Shown here piece after piece: positions 1 through 8,535 of a stretch of DNA of 64,000 bases. The notes beneath the pieces were generated by a model. That model was given only the letters and a program-made list of their open reading frames with translations, did no database searches and was not told the DNA's origin. Where the stretch lies: assembly GCF_014842915.1 (NCBI RefSeq), contig NZ_JACYXI010000012.1:1-64000 (forward strand). Direction: 5' to 3'. The stretch is from Roseibium litorale. GTDB taxonomy: Bacteria; Pseudomonadota; Alphaproteobacteria; Rhizobiales; Stappiaceae. Position numbers and translations under genes: made by a program. Positions within the stretch are counted from its first letter, which is position 1; each line of letters begins with the position of its first letter.

Positions 1-46
1 CTTTTTCCAGGCGGCGGTCGCCAAACCGTCCCAGCACCAACTCCAT
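1..46 (-). CDS. Probable transposase, N-terminal fragment cut by window edge
   Basis: Only the first 15 codons lie in the window, reading MELVLGRFGDRRLEK. A strong ribosome binding site (GGAGG) sits seven to eight bases before the ATG, which argues that the start is real. The short motif with an acidic residue, LG, and a FGDRRL core resembles the N-terminal DNA-binding segment of IS4/Tn5-like transposases (L-G-D-x-R-L). That family assignment is inference from 15 residues and could be wrong. If correct, an insertion sequence end should lie within 46-172, but I could not identify a terminal inverted repeat there. Confidence 0.4.
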   Translation of the reverse strand, partial: MELVLGRFGDRRLEK

Positions 47-172
47 GCAAACGCCTCCATCTAATCTCCCCACAAGGAATCAGACGGCAAAAGCCTATGC
101 AACTACGATGTGTGAATGTCGTAGCCCAGAAGGGAGAGGGAGCAAGCTCTGCCCCAAGGCTGCACTGTTCAC

Positions 173-1183
173 CTACTCCGCAGCCAGTCTGCCGCCGTTC
201 AGTTCGGTCATGATGTCGGCTGCGATCTGGAAGGAGCGGATGCGGGCGGCGGGGTCGTGGATGTGTCCGGTGAGGATCACCTCGTCTGGCTGATACTTCG
301 CAACGAAACCGGCCAGTTTCCGCATCACGCTGTCGCGGGAGCCATAGGCGGAGATGCTCAGGGCTTCGTTGACGGCATGCAGCATTGCCGGCCCGACAAG
401 TGCTTCTAGGTCTTCGACCGGGCGGGGCAGGGGGCCGGGGCGGCCCGTGCGCAGGTTGATGAAGGCCTGTTGCATGGAGGAGCGCAGATAAGCGCCTTCC
501 TCGTCAGTGTCCGCGGCGAAAGTGTTGACCGCCATCATGAAATGCGGCTTCTCCAGATATTTCGACGGGCGGAAGCTGTGCCGGTAGATCCGGATCGCGT
601 TGCCCAGTTCCGCGGGCGCGAAATGGGACGCAAAGGCGTAGGGAAGCCCGTAATAGGCAGCCATCTGCGCGCCATAGGTGCTGGAGCCCAGGATCCAGAC
701 GGGAACCTTCGTGCCGGTGCCCGGAACCGCCCGGATTTTTACATCTTCCTGCAGATCATCCAGATAGCCCATCAGTTCCACAACGTCTTCTGGGAAACTG
801 TCGGAAGCGTCGGCTTTGCGGCGCAGGGCGCGCATGGTCATCATGTCGGTGCCCGGCGCACGGCCAAGACCGAGATCGATCCGGCCCGGATAGAGTTCCG
901 CGAGCGTCCCGAACTGTTCTGCAATGACCAGAGGCGAATGGTTCGGCAGCATGATGCCGCCGGAGCCAATGCGCATCCTGCTTGTGAGGCCGGCCACATG
1001 GCCGATCAGCACAGAGGTCGCCGCCGAAGCAATGCCCGTCATGTTGTGGTGTTCGGCGAGCCAGTAGCGCTTGTAGCCTGCCGCCTCGGCGGCTTTGGCC
1101 AGCGCGCCGGTGTTGGCAAGGGCCTGGCGCACGGTGGACCCTTCCGGAACCGGTGCGAGGTCGAGAAGCGAATAAGGAATCAT
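173..1183 (-). CDS. LLM class flavin-dependent oxidoreductase (MsnO8/YhbW-like)
   Basis: This 336-residue protein is a bacterial luciferase-like monooxygenase, expected to use reduced FMN delivered by a separate reductase. The N-terminus ([15 protein letters not shown]), the [11 protein letters not shown] motif near residue 40, [15 protein letters not shown] and the [14 protein letters not shown] segment match the MsnO8/YhbW-type subgroup of single-subunit LLM proteins. The substrate is unknown. The gene is divergent from the TetR gene at 1317, and the 133-base gap between them carries an operator-like sequence that is repeated before the Old Yellow Enzyme gene at 2043. The three genes are therefore probably one small regulon for a reactive or xenobiotic compound. 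Confidence 0.9.
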   Translation of the reverse strand: MIPYSLLDLAPVPEGSTVRQALANTGALAKAAEAAGYKRYWLAEHHNMTGIASAATSVLIGHVAGLTSRMRIGSGGIMLPNHSPLVIAEQFGTLAELYPGRIDLGLGRAPGTDMMTMRALRRKADASDSFPEDVVELMGYLDDLQEDVKIRAVPGTGTKVPVWILGSSTYGAQMAAYYGLPYAFASHFAPAELGNAIRIYRHSFRPSKYLEKPHFMMAVNTFAADTDEEGAYLRSSMQQAFINLRTGRPGPLPRPVEDLEALVGPAMLHAVNEALSISAYGSRDSVMRKLAGFVAKYQPDEVILTGHIHDPAARIRSFQIAADIMTELNGGRLAAE

Positions 1184-1236
1184 GGTCGATCAGGTCCGTC
1201 TGCTCTGCTGCTCAAGTCTGTGTGATATGCCAAATA

Positions 1237-1256
1237 GGAACGCTCAGTCCAAAATA
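1237..1256. promoter_or_regulatory. Putative TetR operator, copy 1
   Basis: The sequence GGAACGCTCAGTCC followed by AAAATA lies between the divergent LLM oxidoreductase and TetR genes. The same 14-mer with one change (GGAACGCTCAATCC), again followed by AAAA, recurs at 2001 just upstream of the Old Yellow Enzyme gene. The outer bases are dyad-symmetric (GGA-N8-TCC). I infer it is the site bound by the neighbouring TetR protein. Confidence 0.6.
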
Positions 1257-1316
1257 AAACCCCTTCGAGGCATGCGGCCTCTTGAAATCTGGTCTGGCCG
1301 GTCCAATATCCGCTTC

Positions 1317-1940
1317 ATGACAACGAGACCCGCCCAGAAACATGCCGCCGGGAGCGGTGACAGCAAGGCCCACGCCAAGGGGCAGTGCGGTCCTGGCCGT
1401 CCACGTGGATATGATGAGCAGGAAGTGCTCTCGGCCGCGCTGCAGGTCTTCTGGCGCCAGGGTTACGAGGCGACGTCGCTGGATGACCTGACCGGAGCCA
1501 TGGGGCTTTCCAGGTCCAGCTTCTATGCGGCCTTCGGCTCTAAGCAGGGCGTTCTGATCGCGGCGCTGAAGAGCTATTCCGCGACGGCTCTGTCGGCCTT
1601 GCGGGAGCTGGCGGATGGTCCCCGCGAAGGGGCGGTGCGCGCCATGCTGCAGGCTCTCTCCAATCCGCAGGGCGGGCCGAAAGGCTGCCTGCTGGTCAAT
1701 TGCATCACCGAACTTGCGCCTCACGAGCAGGAGGTCGCGGAGATCGGCCGCAGGCACCTGCAAGGGGTGGAAGATCTTTTTGCCTCCGCATTAAACCCGG
1801 AGGCCCCTGAAAGCGTTCAGGACAAGGCGAGGGCACTGTCGGCGCTCGCAATTGGAACGTTGACGCTGCGCAAGTCCGGCCTTCCGCCGGATCAAATCTC
1901 AAAGGCTCTCGAAGCCGCTGAAGGCATATTGACGTCTTAG
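1317..1940 (+). CDS. TetR/AcrR family transcriptional regulator
   Basis: This is a one-component repressor of about 207 residues. The N-terminal helix-turn-helix is clear: YDEQEVLSAALQVFWRQGYE, then TSLDDLTGAMGLSRSSFYAAFGSK, which is the canonical TetR_N pattern. The C-terminal ligand-binding half is GCLLVNCITELA-like, as in AcuR/NemR-type regulators of reactive electrophile responses. I start it at the ATG at 1317 rather than the in-frame start at 1182, because the upstream extension would run through the divergent promoter and operator. It faces the LLM oxidoreductase gene and precedes the Old Yellow Enzyme gene, and probably represses both and itself through the repeated GGAACGCTCARTCC site. 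Confidence 0.88.
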   Translation: MTTRPAQKHAAGSGDSKAHAKGQCGPGRPRGYDEQEVLSAALQVFWRQGYEATSLDDLTGAMGLSRSSFYAAFGSKQGVLIAALKSYSATALSALRELADGPREGAVRAMLQALSNPQGGPKGCLLVNCITELAPHEQEVAEIGRRHLQGVEDLFASALNPEAPESVQDKARALSALAIGTLTLRKSGLPPDQISKALEAAEGILTS

Positions 1941-1999
1941 GCGGTCTCATGCGTTCCAGACTTCAAGGCACCTGCAGGATCCCATGGTGTGTCGAATTC

Positions 2000-2015
2000 T
2001 GGAACGCTCAATCCA
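2000..2015. promoter_or_regulatory. Putative TetR operator, copy 2
   Basis: TGGAACGCTCAATCCA lies 28 bases before the ATG of the Old Yellow Enzyme gene. It shares 13 of 14 core bases with the site at 1237. The ends (TGGA / TCCA) form a dyad. A position this close to the start codon suits repression. Confidence 0.6.
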
Positions 2016-2042
2016 AAAATAGTGAACTCAAGGACACGCAAT

Positions 2043-3143
2043 ATGACTGATGCCAAGCTGTTCTCTCCTCTCAAGGCCGGGGCCATCGAGGTCAAGAACC
2101 GGATCGCAATGGCGCCGCTGACGCGGAACCGCGCCCGCCCGGAAGACGATGCGCCCTATGATATCCATGTGACTTACTATGAGCAGCGTGCCGGAGCGGG
2201 GCTGATCATCACCGAAGCGTCGCAGATCTCGCCCCAGGGCAAGGGCTATGCCTGGACGCCGGGCATCTATTCCGACGCCCAGGTTGAGGGCTGGAAGAAG
2301 GTCACCGATGCTGTCCATGCCAAGGGCGGCAAGATCGTCATCCAGCTCTGGCATGTGGGCCGCATTTCGCATCAAGTGCTGCAGCCAGGTGGTGCCGACC
2401 CTGTCGCGCCCTCAGCCATTGCGGCCAACTCCAAGACCTTCGACGGCGAGAAGTTCGTTCCCACGCCGACGCCCCGGGCGCTTGAGCTTGCCGAACTGCC
2501 GGGCATTGTCGAAGACTACCGCAAGGCAGCGGCCAATGCGATCAAGGCCGGGTTTGATGGCATCGAGATTCATGCGGCCAACGGCTATCTGCTGGATCAG
2601 TTCCTGCGCGACAGCTCCAACAAGCGCACGGACGCTTACGGTGGCTCCGTTGAGAACCGCAGCCGGCTGCTGAAGGAAGTGATGGATGCGGTCACCGCTG
2701 AAATCGGTGCGGACCGTGTTGGTATCCGTCTCAGCCCATTCTCTGCGGCCAATGATATTTCGGACAGTGACCCGATGGGGCTGTTCAGCCACGTGGTTGA
2801 TCTCTTGAACGGCTATGGCCTTGCCTATCTGCATCTGGTCGAAGGTCAGACCGGCGGCCCGCGCGAGCTTGCCGAAGGTCTGAGCCTCAAGGCGCTCTAC
2901 GACCGGTTCGGCGGTGTGAAGATCGGCAACAACGGTTACGACCGGGACCTTGCGATCGAGGCGGTCGAGAGCGGTTTGGTGGATATGGTCGCCTTTGGCC
3001 GTCCATTCATCTCCAACCCGGATCTGGTGGAGCGCCTGCGCCGGAACGCGCCGCTGAACAAGCTGGATCCGGACACACTCTATGGCGGCGGGGAGAAGGG
3101 CTACACCGACTATCCGGTTCTCGATGAAGAGGCAGCCGCCTGA
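2043..3143 (+). CDS. Alkene reductase, Old Yellow Enzyme family
   Basis: This 366-residue FMN enzyme reduces the C=C bond of activated alkenes (enals, enones, nitro compounds) with NAD(P)H. MAPLTRNRA near the N-terminus, the catalytic pair in IEIHAANGYLLDQFL (His and Asn), the SSNKRTDAYGGSVENRSR block and the C-terminal VAFGRPFISNPDLVERL are classic for the NemA/XenB group. Length fits the family (about 360). The start at 2043 gives the usual N-terminus; an in-frame GTG at 1989 would place the operator inside the gene. Likely repressed by the upstream TetR protein and induced by its electrophilic substrates. NemA and NemR form a comparable pair in E. coli. Confidence 0.93.
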   Translation: MTDAKLFSPLKAGAIEVKNRIAMAPLTRNRARPEDDAPYDIHVTYYEQRAGAGLIITEASQISPQGKGYAWTPGIYSDAQVEGWKKVTDAVHAKGGKIVIQLWHVGRISHQVLQPGGADPVAPSAIAANSKTFDGEKFVPTPTPRALELAELPGIVEDYRKAAANAIKAGFDGIEIHAANGYLLDQFLRDSSNKRTDAYGGSVENRSRLLKEVMDAVTAEIGADRVGIRLSPFSAANDISDSDPMGLFSHVVDLLNGYGLAYLHLVEGQTGGPRELAEGLSLKALYDRFGGVKIGNNGYDRDLAIEAVESGLVDMVAFGRPFISNPDLVERLRRNAPLNKLDPDTLYGGGEKGYTDYPVLDEEAAA

Positions 3144-3195
3144 TCCAAGCCAAGAGACAAGATCCCGTGCCGGTCAGTTCAGACCGGCACGTAAG

Positions 3196-3237
3196 ACAGC
3201 CGGTGCGGCCCTCTCTGCGCACCGGCTGTTTTCGTTT
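3196..3237 (+). terminator. Rho-independent terminator after the alkene reductase
   Basis: A perfect 12-bp stem (ACAGCCGGTGCG / CGCACCGGCTGT) with a 10-base loop is followed by TTTTCGTTT. A second, smaller hairpin (GCCGGTC / GACCGGC) lies just upstream at 3169-3187. Confidence 0.85.
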
Positions 3238-3260
3238 GCAGCTGGCAGTTCACGGCGTGA

Positions 3261-4502
3261 TCAGGCGATAGAGCGCTGGGTCAGGGAAAAGGGCGAGAGA
3301 ATGGGAGTTGTTTGAAGCCCGCTTTTGGTCGTTTCTCCTGAACTGGCAACGGTTCGGCTCCTGCTCGTTGTCTTGGCATGGGCTATGCAGCGGGTTGAGA
3401 TCTCAAAGGCCCGTTCAAGTGAGGTTGCCGGGGTGCCATAGAAGATGCCTGTGCTGACGGTGATCTTGAGCCGCCCGCCCGAAGCCTTCGCAGCCTGAGT
3501 GGTCATCAGCCGGGAGATGCGCGTGGCAATCGCGCTCGCCGCCTCATTGTCCTGCCCCGGCAGGAACAGGGCGAACTCCTCGCTGTCGATCCGGCCGGCA
3601 AAGCAGGGTTTTTCCACCGTGTCCTGGCATATCCTGCTCAAAAGCTTCAGCATGGCATCACCAAGGGCTAGGCCAAATTGCTCGTTCACATCGGACAGCC
3701 TGTCGATGTCGATGACAAGCAGCGCATAGGCCGCATCTTTGTTCTGGCGGGCCTGTCGCCACTTTTCCGCATCGTCAAAGAAGGCGCGGCGGTTGCGCAG
3801 GCCCGTCAGCTGATCGCGGGTGGCCTGCTCCTGGAAGATAAGCTGTGCCCGTTCGAGCGAGATTGCCACGATCAGAACACTGGATAGAACCGTGCAGGTG
3901 ATCAAAAGGATCAGGTACACAGAGGTCACCGGCAGGGAGAATATGTCCACCAGGGCCGCCGACGGATGGAGAAGCTGGTTGGTCAAGTGCAGCACATAGG
4001 CGCTGATTTCCAGCAGCGTAATACCCGCCAGCAGCTTAGGCGTGGTCATGCCGGAGGGCGCTTTCCTCAGGCAAAGCCAGATGATGTGCAGGGAGTTGGC
4101 GATGAGCAGAACCTGGGAGTACAGGGTTCGGGCGGCAAAGGAGTCCCGGAAGGCCGGAACCTGACACAGCACGATCCAGCCAAGCGATGCCGCGAATCCG
4201 AGCCAAAGGAGTTTGTGCTTTTGCTCAAAGAAGATCCGCAGCGCGGCAGGACGCAGGTTGTGGCCGATGAGCAAGATGGCGTTGGCGGCAACAATGCTGA
4301 TGCTGTCCGGTATATGGCCGCGAAGGCCGATCAGCGTGCAGCCAAGACCAAGCATCAGCAGGGCTGCGGACCAGCACAGGCTGCTGAGCCGCATGGCACG
4401 TGTCTGGCCCGATACGGAAACTGTGAAAAGACCGAGCACGCAAGCGCCGCTGAAGCAGGCGATTGTTACGCTCGTGAAAAGGGTCGGTGTGTCTAACATC
4501 AT
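3261..4502 (-). CDS. Membrane protein with degenerate GGDEF domain
   Basis: The protein has about 413 residues: an N-terminal half with roughly seven hydrophobic helices and a C-terminal GGDEF-family domain (QATRDQLTGLRNRRAFFDD, then LLVIDIDRLSDVNEQFG). In place of the catalytic GGDEF loop it has DSEEF at residues 306-310, so the two glycines that bind GTP are lost. This predicts an inactive cyclase that may instead bind c-di-GMP or GTP, or act as a scaffold. The metal-binding Asp of the first motif (LVIDIDRLS) is kept. I chose the ATG at 4502, which has AGGA ten bases upstream, over the TTG at 4520. It is divergent from ilvD with 346 bases between them. Confidence 0.85.
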   Translation of the reverse strand: MMLDTPTLFTSVTIACFSGACVLGLFTVSVSGQTRAMRLSSLCWSAALLMLGLGCTLIGLRGHIPDSISIVAANAILLIGHNLRPAALRIFFEQKHKLLWLGFAASLGWIVLCQVPAFRDSFAARTLYSQVLLIANSLHIIWLCLRKAPSGMTTPKLLAGITLLEISAYVLHLTNQLLHPSAALVDIFSLPVTSVYLILLITCTVLSSVLIVAISLERAQLIFQEQATRDQLTGLRNRRAFFDDAEKWRQARQNKDAAYALLVIDIDRLSDVNEQFGLALGDAMLKLLSRICQDTVEKPCFAGRIDSEEFALFLPGQDNEAASAIATRISRLMTTQAAKASGGRLKITVSTGIFYGTPATSLERAFEISTRCIAHAKTTSRSRTVASSGETTKSGLQTTPILSPFSLTQRSIA

Positions 4503-4584
4503 CTGAAAAGCATCCTGCAAGTAAAATACTCATCTTGCCTGATCGGAAGCGTAAGGCACTTTCGTAAACGCTCTCTTGATATTG

Positions 4585-4635
4585 TATAATTTTACGAGTG
4601 CGCTAATGCCTAAATTCTTGCTTTGGTTGCTTTAA
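4585..4635 (+). promoter_or_regulatory. Possible promoter and Leu-rich micro-ORF upstream of ilvD
   Basis: The 346-base gap between the GGDEF gene and ilvD holds a perfect -10 hexamer (TATAAT, 4585-4590) but no clear -35. Fifteen bases further a micro-ORF at 4606-4635 encodes MPKFLLWLL, four of nine residues Leu. Leu-rich leader peptides control branched-chain amino acid genes by attenuation in many proteobacteria, so this is noteworthy, but I see no good Shine-Dalgarno sequence and no convincing terminator/antiterminator pair before 4849. The rest of the gap shows nothing else I can name. Confidence 0.25.
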
Positions 4636-4848
4636 GGTTGTGCAGTGCGGGGCGGAATGCCGGTTGGCGGGATGATGATCGTACCGGAGCGTACGGTTTT
4701 GGGCTGAAGCGGCCTTTTCACAAGAGCCAAAACCTGACACAACACTGCCATAGAACAGGCCGTAAGGGATGCCCCGAGGGAGTGCGGCCGGAAGAGACAA
4801 GCGCATGCGAAGCTGCATGCGTGGACAGACGCCAAGAGGACGTAAGAA

Positions 4849-6693
4849 ATGCCCCCCTATCGTTCACGGACATCCACCCATGGCCGCAACATGGCCGGTG
4901 CGCGCGGCCTTTGGCGCGCCACGGGCATGAAGGACGGCGATTTCGGCAAGCCGATCATCGCGATCGCGAACTCCTTCACCCAGTTCGTGCCGGGCCATGT
5001 GCACCTCAAGGATCTTGGTCAGCTGGTCGCACGGGAAGTGGAGAAGGCCGGCGGCGTCGCCAAGGAATTCAACACCATCGCAGTCGATGACGGCATCGCC
5101 ATGGGCCACGACGGGATGCTCTATTCCCTGCCGAGCCGCGAAGTCATCGCCGATGCGGTGGAATACATGGTCAACGGCCATTGCGCCGATGCGCTGGTCT
5201 GCATTTCCAACTGCGACAAGATCACCCCGGGCATGCTCAATGCAGCCATGCGTCTGAACATTCCGGTGGTCTTCGTGTCCGGCGGCCCGATGGAAGCAGG
5301 CAAGGTCGTTCTGGAAAACGGCGAAGCCAAGTCCATCGACCTGATCGACGCCATGATCGCAGCTGCCAACGACAAGGTGTCGGATGCGGATGTTCTGACC
5401 ATGGAACAGAATGCCTGCCCGACCTGCGGCTCGTGCTCGGGCATGTTCACCGCCAACTCCATGAACTGCCTGACCGAGGCGCTGGGCCTCGCGCTGCCGG
5501 GCAACGGCTCCACTCTTGCCACCCATGCCGACCGTGAGCGCCTGTTCGTGGAAGCCGGTCACCTGATCGTCGATCTGGCCAAGCGGTATTATGAGCAGGA
5601 TGACGAGAGCGTTCTGCCGCGCAACATCGCGACCTTCCAGGCGTTCGAGAACGCCATGACGCTGGACATTTCCATGGGTGGCTCCACCAACACGGTTCTG
5701 CACCTGCTGGCAGCTTCCTATGAAGGGGAGGTCGGCTTCACCATGGATGATATTGACCGTCTGTCCCGCAAGGTTCCGGTTCTCTGCAAGGTCGCTCCGG
5801 CGGTTGAGAACATCCACATGGAAGACGTTCACCGCGCCGGTGGCATCTTCGGCATTCTGGGCGAACTCGACCGGGCAGGCCTGCTGCACACCGACGGCCC
5901 GACCGTTCACTCGTCTTCGCTGAAGGAAGCGCTGTCCCGCTGGGACATCACCCAGACCAATTCGGAAAGCGTGCATAATTTCTTCAAGGCAGCACCGGGC
6001 GGCGTGCCGACGCAGGTAGCCTTCTCCCAGTCCCGCCGCTGGGATGATCTGGACCTCGACCGCACCAGGGGCGTCATCCGCTCCAAGGACAATGCCTATT
6101 CCAAGGACGGCGGTCTGGCCGTTCTGTTCGGCAACATCGCGCTCGACGGCTGCATCGTGAAGACCGCAGGCGTGGACGAGTCTATCCTGACCTTCTCCGG
6201 TCCGGCCCGGATCTTTGAAAGCCAGGACAGCGCGGTTTCCGCGATCCTGACCGGCAAGATCACCGAAGGCGACGTGGTGCTGATCCGCTACGAAGGCCCG
6301 CGCGGCGGCCCAGGCATGCAGGAAATGCTCTATCCGACGAGCTATCTGAAGTCCAAGGGCCTGGGTAAGGCCTGCGCGCTGATCACCGACGGCCGCTTCT
6401 CGGGAGGCTCCTCGGGGCTTTCCATTGGTCACATATCGCCGGAAGCGGCAGAAGGCGGCGCGATCGGTCTGGTCGAGGAAGGCGACATGATCGTCATCGA
6501 CATCCCGAACCGGGTGATGAAGGTGGATCTGTCCGACGAGGTTCTGGCTGAACGCCGCAAGGCCATGGAAGCCAAGGGCGCGGATGCCTGGAAGCCGGTC
6601 GAAAAGCGCAAGCGCAAGGTCAGCACGGCGCTGCGGGCCTATGCGGCTCTGACGAGTTCTGCTGCCAAGGGCGCGGTCCGTATCGTCGACTGA
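4849..6693 (+). CDS. ilvD: Dihydroxy-acid dehydratase
   Basis: This cytoplasmic Fe-S enzyme of valine, isoleucine and leucine synthesis dehydrates 2,3-dihydroxy-isovalerate and -methylvalerate to the 2-oxo acids. It has 614 residues against 616 for E. coli IlvD. Family signatures are [12 protein letters not shown] (Cys122), [19 protein letters not shown] (cysteines 188, 191 and 194), [19 protein letters not shown] and [20 protein letters not shown] near the C-terminus. The cysteine pattern fits the 4Fe-4S class of E. coli. The gene stands alone, followed by a strong terminator. A Leu-rich micro-ORF lies 214 bases upstream. Confidence 0.97.
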   Translation: MPPYRSRTSTHGRNMAGARGLWRATGMKDGDFGKPIIAIANSFTQFVPGHVHLKDLGQLVAREVEKAGGVAKEFNTIAVDDGIAMGHDGMLYSLPSREVIADAVEYMVNGHCADALVCISNCDKITPGMLNAAMRLNIPVVFVSGGPMEAGKVVLENGEAKSIDLIDAMIAAANDKVSDADVLTMEQNACPTCGSCSGMFTANSMNCLTEALGLALPGNGSTLATHADRERLFVEAGHLIVDLAKRYYEQDDESVLPRNIATFQAFENAMTLDISMGGSTNTVLHLLAASYEGEVGFTMDDIDRLSRKVPVLCKVAPAVENIHMEDVHRAGGIFGILGELDRAGLLHTDGPTVHSSSLKEALSRWDITQTNSESVHNFFKAAPGGVPTQVAFSQSRRWDDLDLDRTRGVIRSKDNAYSKDGGLAVLFGNIALDGCIVKTAGVDESILTFSGPARIFESQDSAVSAILTGKITEGDVVLIRYEGPRGGPGMQEMLYPTSYLKSKGLGKACALITDGRFSGGSSGLSIGHISPEAAEGGAIGLVEEGDMIVIDIPNRVMKVDLSDEVLAERRKAMEAKGADAWKPVEKRKRKVSTALRAYAALTSSAAKGAVRIVD

Positions 6694-6732
6694 TCCGGTT
6701 CTTGTCACGTTCGCGTGACGGCTGAACAAGAG

Positions 6733-6774
6733 AAAGGCCGCCTCCACATCACGCGGGGGCGGCCTTTTCTTTTA
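6733..6774 (+). terminator. Terminator after ilvD
   Basis: AAAGGCCGCC and GGCGGCCTTT pair around a 15-base loop, followed by TTTCTTTT. It lies between convergent genes; the T-run points to ilvD. Confidence 0.85.
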
Positions 6775-6796
6775 ATTCCAGACGAAAGGGCTGGCC

Positions 6797-7423
6797 CTAC
6801 TCGGTCATGGTCTTGAGCTGGGTATCCGTCATGGCAACGATCACGGCATCCGCGTCGATGTTGATCTCGCTGGCGGGCAGGACAACCTTCTTGGCGCCAA
6901 AGCCCAGAATGCCGCCGATCTTGGTTTCAACGGCGGAGAGCTGGCCATTGGACTGGGTCTGAACGGCTGTCACCTCACCGACGCTGGTGCCGTCGAGGGT
7001 CAGGACTGGAAGGCCGACAAGCTCTTCAGGGTTTGCGGTGACAGCAGAAGTCTGTCCGCTTGTCTTGGTACTGGTCTGAGCACTTGTCTGGCCATCAGTC
7101 TGGATCTGGCCGGTTGCCTGAGCGCCGCTTGATGGAGCCTGTGTCAGCGCATTTCCCGAGACCGCCGGAGCCTTGGGGGGAGCGGACGGCGTGGCTGCAT
7201 CCATCCGGGTTTGCACCTGAGTGCCGGTTTGGGCTTCGATTGCCGCGCCGGCTGCAGGTGCTGCGCCCGCGGCGATACCGGTTTCGTTGGAAGAGCCTGC
7301 ATTGAGGCTCAGGCTGTCTGCCAGAACAGGCGTGGCGGCGAACATGGTTGCGCACACAAGGCCCGCGGCGGCTTTGGCAAACAGGCCGGTACGCACTACG
7401 GTGGTTTTTCCCAGAGCGTTCAT
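6797..7423 (-). CDS. Exported PRC-barrel domain protein
   Basis: The 208-residue protein begins with a Sec signal peptide (basic start, hydrophobic stretch AGLVCATMFAATPVLA, cleavage near residue 35). A low-complexity linker rich in Ala, Gly, Gln, Thr and Ser follows to about residue 130. The C-terminus, from ELVGLPVLTLDGTSVGEV through GFGAKKVVLPASEINI, has the beta-rich layout of a PRC-barrel, a fold used for protein or RNA contacts and common in exported small proteins of Hyphomicrobiales. A GGAG site seven bases before the ATG supports the start. Its job is unknown; periplasmic protein binding is the most that can be inferred. Confidence 0.75.
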   Translation of the reverse strand: MNALGKTTVVRTGLFAKAAAGLVCATMFAATPVLADSLSLNAGSSNETGIAAGAAPAAGAAIEAQTGTQVQTRMDAATPSAPPKAPAVSGNALTQAPSSGAQATGQIQTDGQTSAQTSTKTSGQTSAVTANPEELVGLPVLTLDGTSVGEVTAVQTQSNGQLSAVETKIGGILGFGAKKVVLPASEINIDADAVIVAMTDTQLKTMTE

Positions 7424-7963
7424 ATCGGAACTCCTTCCATCAACTCAAGGCAATCAAGCCTTCGTCTGCCGGTAACACCACGCCTGATAGGCTATGGGCT
7501 TCCGGTGAGGTGGAGTTGGGGCTGACGCCGTGGCCAGACCATGAATATTTCAAAATGTTACAAGGCTTGTGATCGAAATCTTGAAATGGTTCGCAGCTGT
7601 CCGCAGTTCGGCCTGAACACTTGCAGATTGTGGACTCATTTCTCCACTCTTGCCCTAATTGAAAGCACGCGTTCAATCTCCGCTTCAACCCGCTGGTCTG
7701 CAGGCCCTGGTTTGAACCTAAATTAAGTTGTTCAAATTTATTTATTATTTCCCCATTGATGTGACTGTCGGCCTGGAGGCTGAGTTTTTGCGGATAGCTT
7801 TGCATCTCCTAGAGAGAATGCCTGTTGGACAAATAGGCCGGGCGATATTCTTAAGGGTTGAATTAAGTAGGACTTAACTCCGGTTATGGTTCCTCTGAGA
7901 CAATTAGAGCCTTCAAGAGACCGGCAGCAAATAGCTGCCATTCTGTGTTCCGGAGAATTGACC
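7424..7963. other. 540-base gap with an interrupted palindrome
   Basis: This divergent intergenic region lies between the PRC-barrel gene and the PAS gene. It holds AT-rich stretches around 7720-7760 and an exact inverted repeat, TTAAGT-agg-ACTTAA, at 7863-7877, about 90 bases before the PAS gene start. The palindrome may be a regulator site or part of a promoter. I see no coding signal. Confidence 0.35.
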
Positions 7964-8497
7964 ATGGCAAAACCGGTACATCTGACCGGACGTGAGCGAA
8001 CCTTTCCAGAAAACGAGATCATCGTCAGCAAGACAGATCTGAAGGGGCGCATCACTTACGCAAACCGCACGTTTCTCGAAGTGGCGGGCTACACGGAAAA
8101 GGAAGTCATGGGCGAGCCCCATAGCATCCTCAGGCACCCCGCGATGCCCCGGGCCGTCTTCAAGCTGATGTGGGATACGCTGGAAGCAGGCGAGGAAATC
8201 TTCGCCTATGTGATCAACCGCTGCAAGAATGGCGATCACTATTGGGTGAACGCCCATATTACGCCGAGCCGGAACGTCAAGGGTGATCTTGTCGGCTATC
8301 ACTCGAACCGGCGGGTGCCGGACCGGCGGGTGGTCGAAGAGAAGATCATTCCGCTCTACAAGTCTCTGAAGGCACTTGAGGACGGGGCTGACAACCGGAA
8401 AGACGGTCTGGTGGTCTCGAGCAAGGCGGTGTCGGATCTTCTAGCCAGTAAGGGCTGCCGTTACGACGAGTTTATTGCGACGCTGAAATATGCCTGA
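7964..8497 (+). CDS. Aer-like PAS domain protein
   Basis: A 177-residue soluble protein with one PAS domain. The pattern ITYANRTFLEVAGYTEKEVMG, PHSILRHPAMPRAVFKLMW and NRCKNGDHYWVNAHI closely follows the FAD-binding PAS of the E. coli aerotaxis receptor Aer (GYT, RHPDMP, KNGDHYWV). The Trp of Aer that lies before VKNR is Phe here. The start at 7964 is preceded by CGGAGAA. The gene lies 38 bases before a soluble chemoreceptor gene, so I infer that sensor and signalling halves of an aerotaxis/energy-taxis receptor are encoded as two proteins, with the PAS protein passing redox state to the receptor. FAD binding is inferred from similarity alone. Confidence 0.85.
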   Translation: MAKPVHLTGRERTFPENEIIVSKTDLKGRITYANRTFLEVAGYTEKEVMGEPHSILRHPAMPRAVFKLMWDTLEAGEEIFAYVINRCKNGDHYWVNAHITPSRNVKGDLVGYHSNRRVPDRRVVEEKIIPLYKSLKALEDGADNRKDGLVVSSKAVSDLLASKGCRYDEFIATLKYA

Positions 8498-8535
8498 CAA
8501 CAGCCTGACACCGGCGCGGCTTTGCTGCGGCAAGG

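Noticed and set aside
103-124. CTACGA-N10-TCGTAG inverted repeat
   Set aside because: Six-base arms with a ten-base loop and no T-run; too weak to call a terminator or an IS end.
4864-6747. 627-codon minus-strand open frame opposite ilvD
   Set aside because: It is the antisense shadow of a GC-rich real gene; no ribosome site, no recognisable domain, and ilvD is unambiguous.
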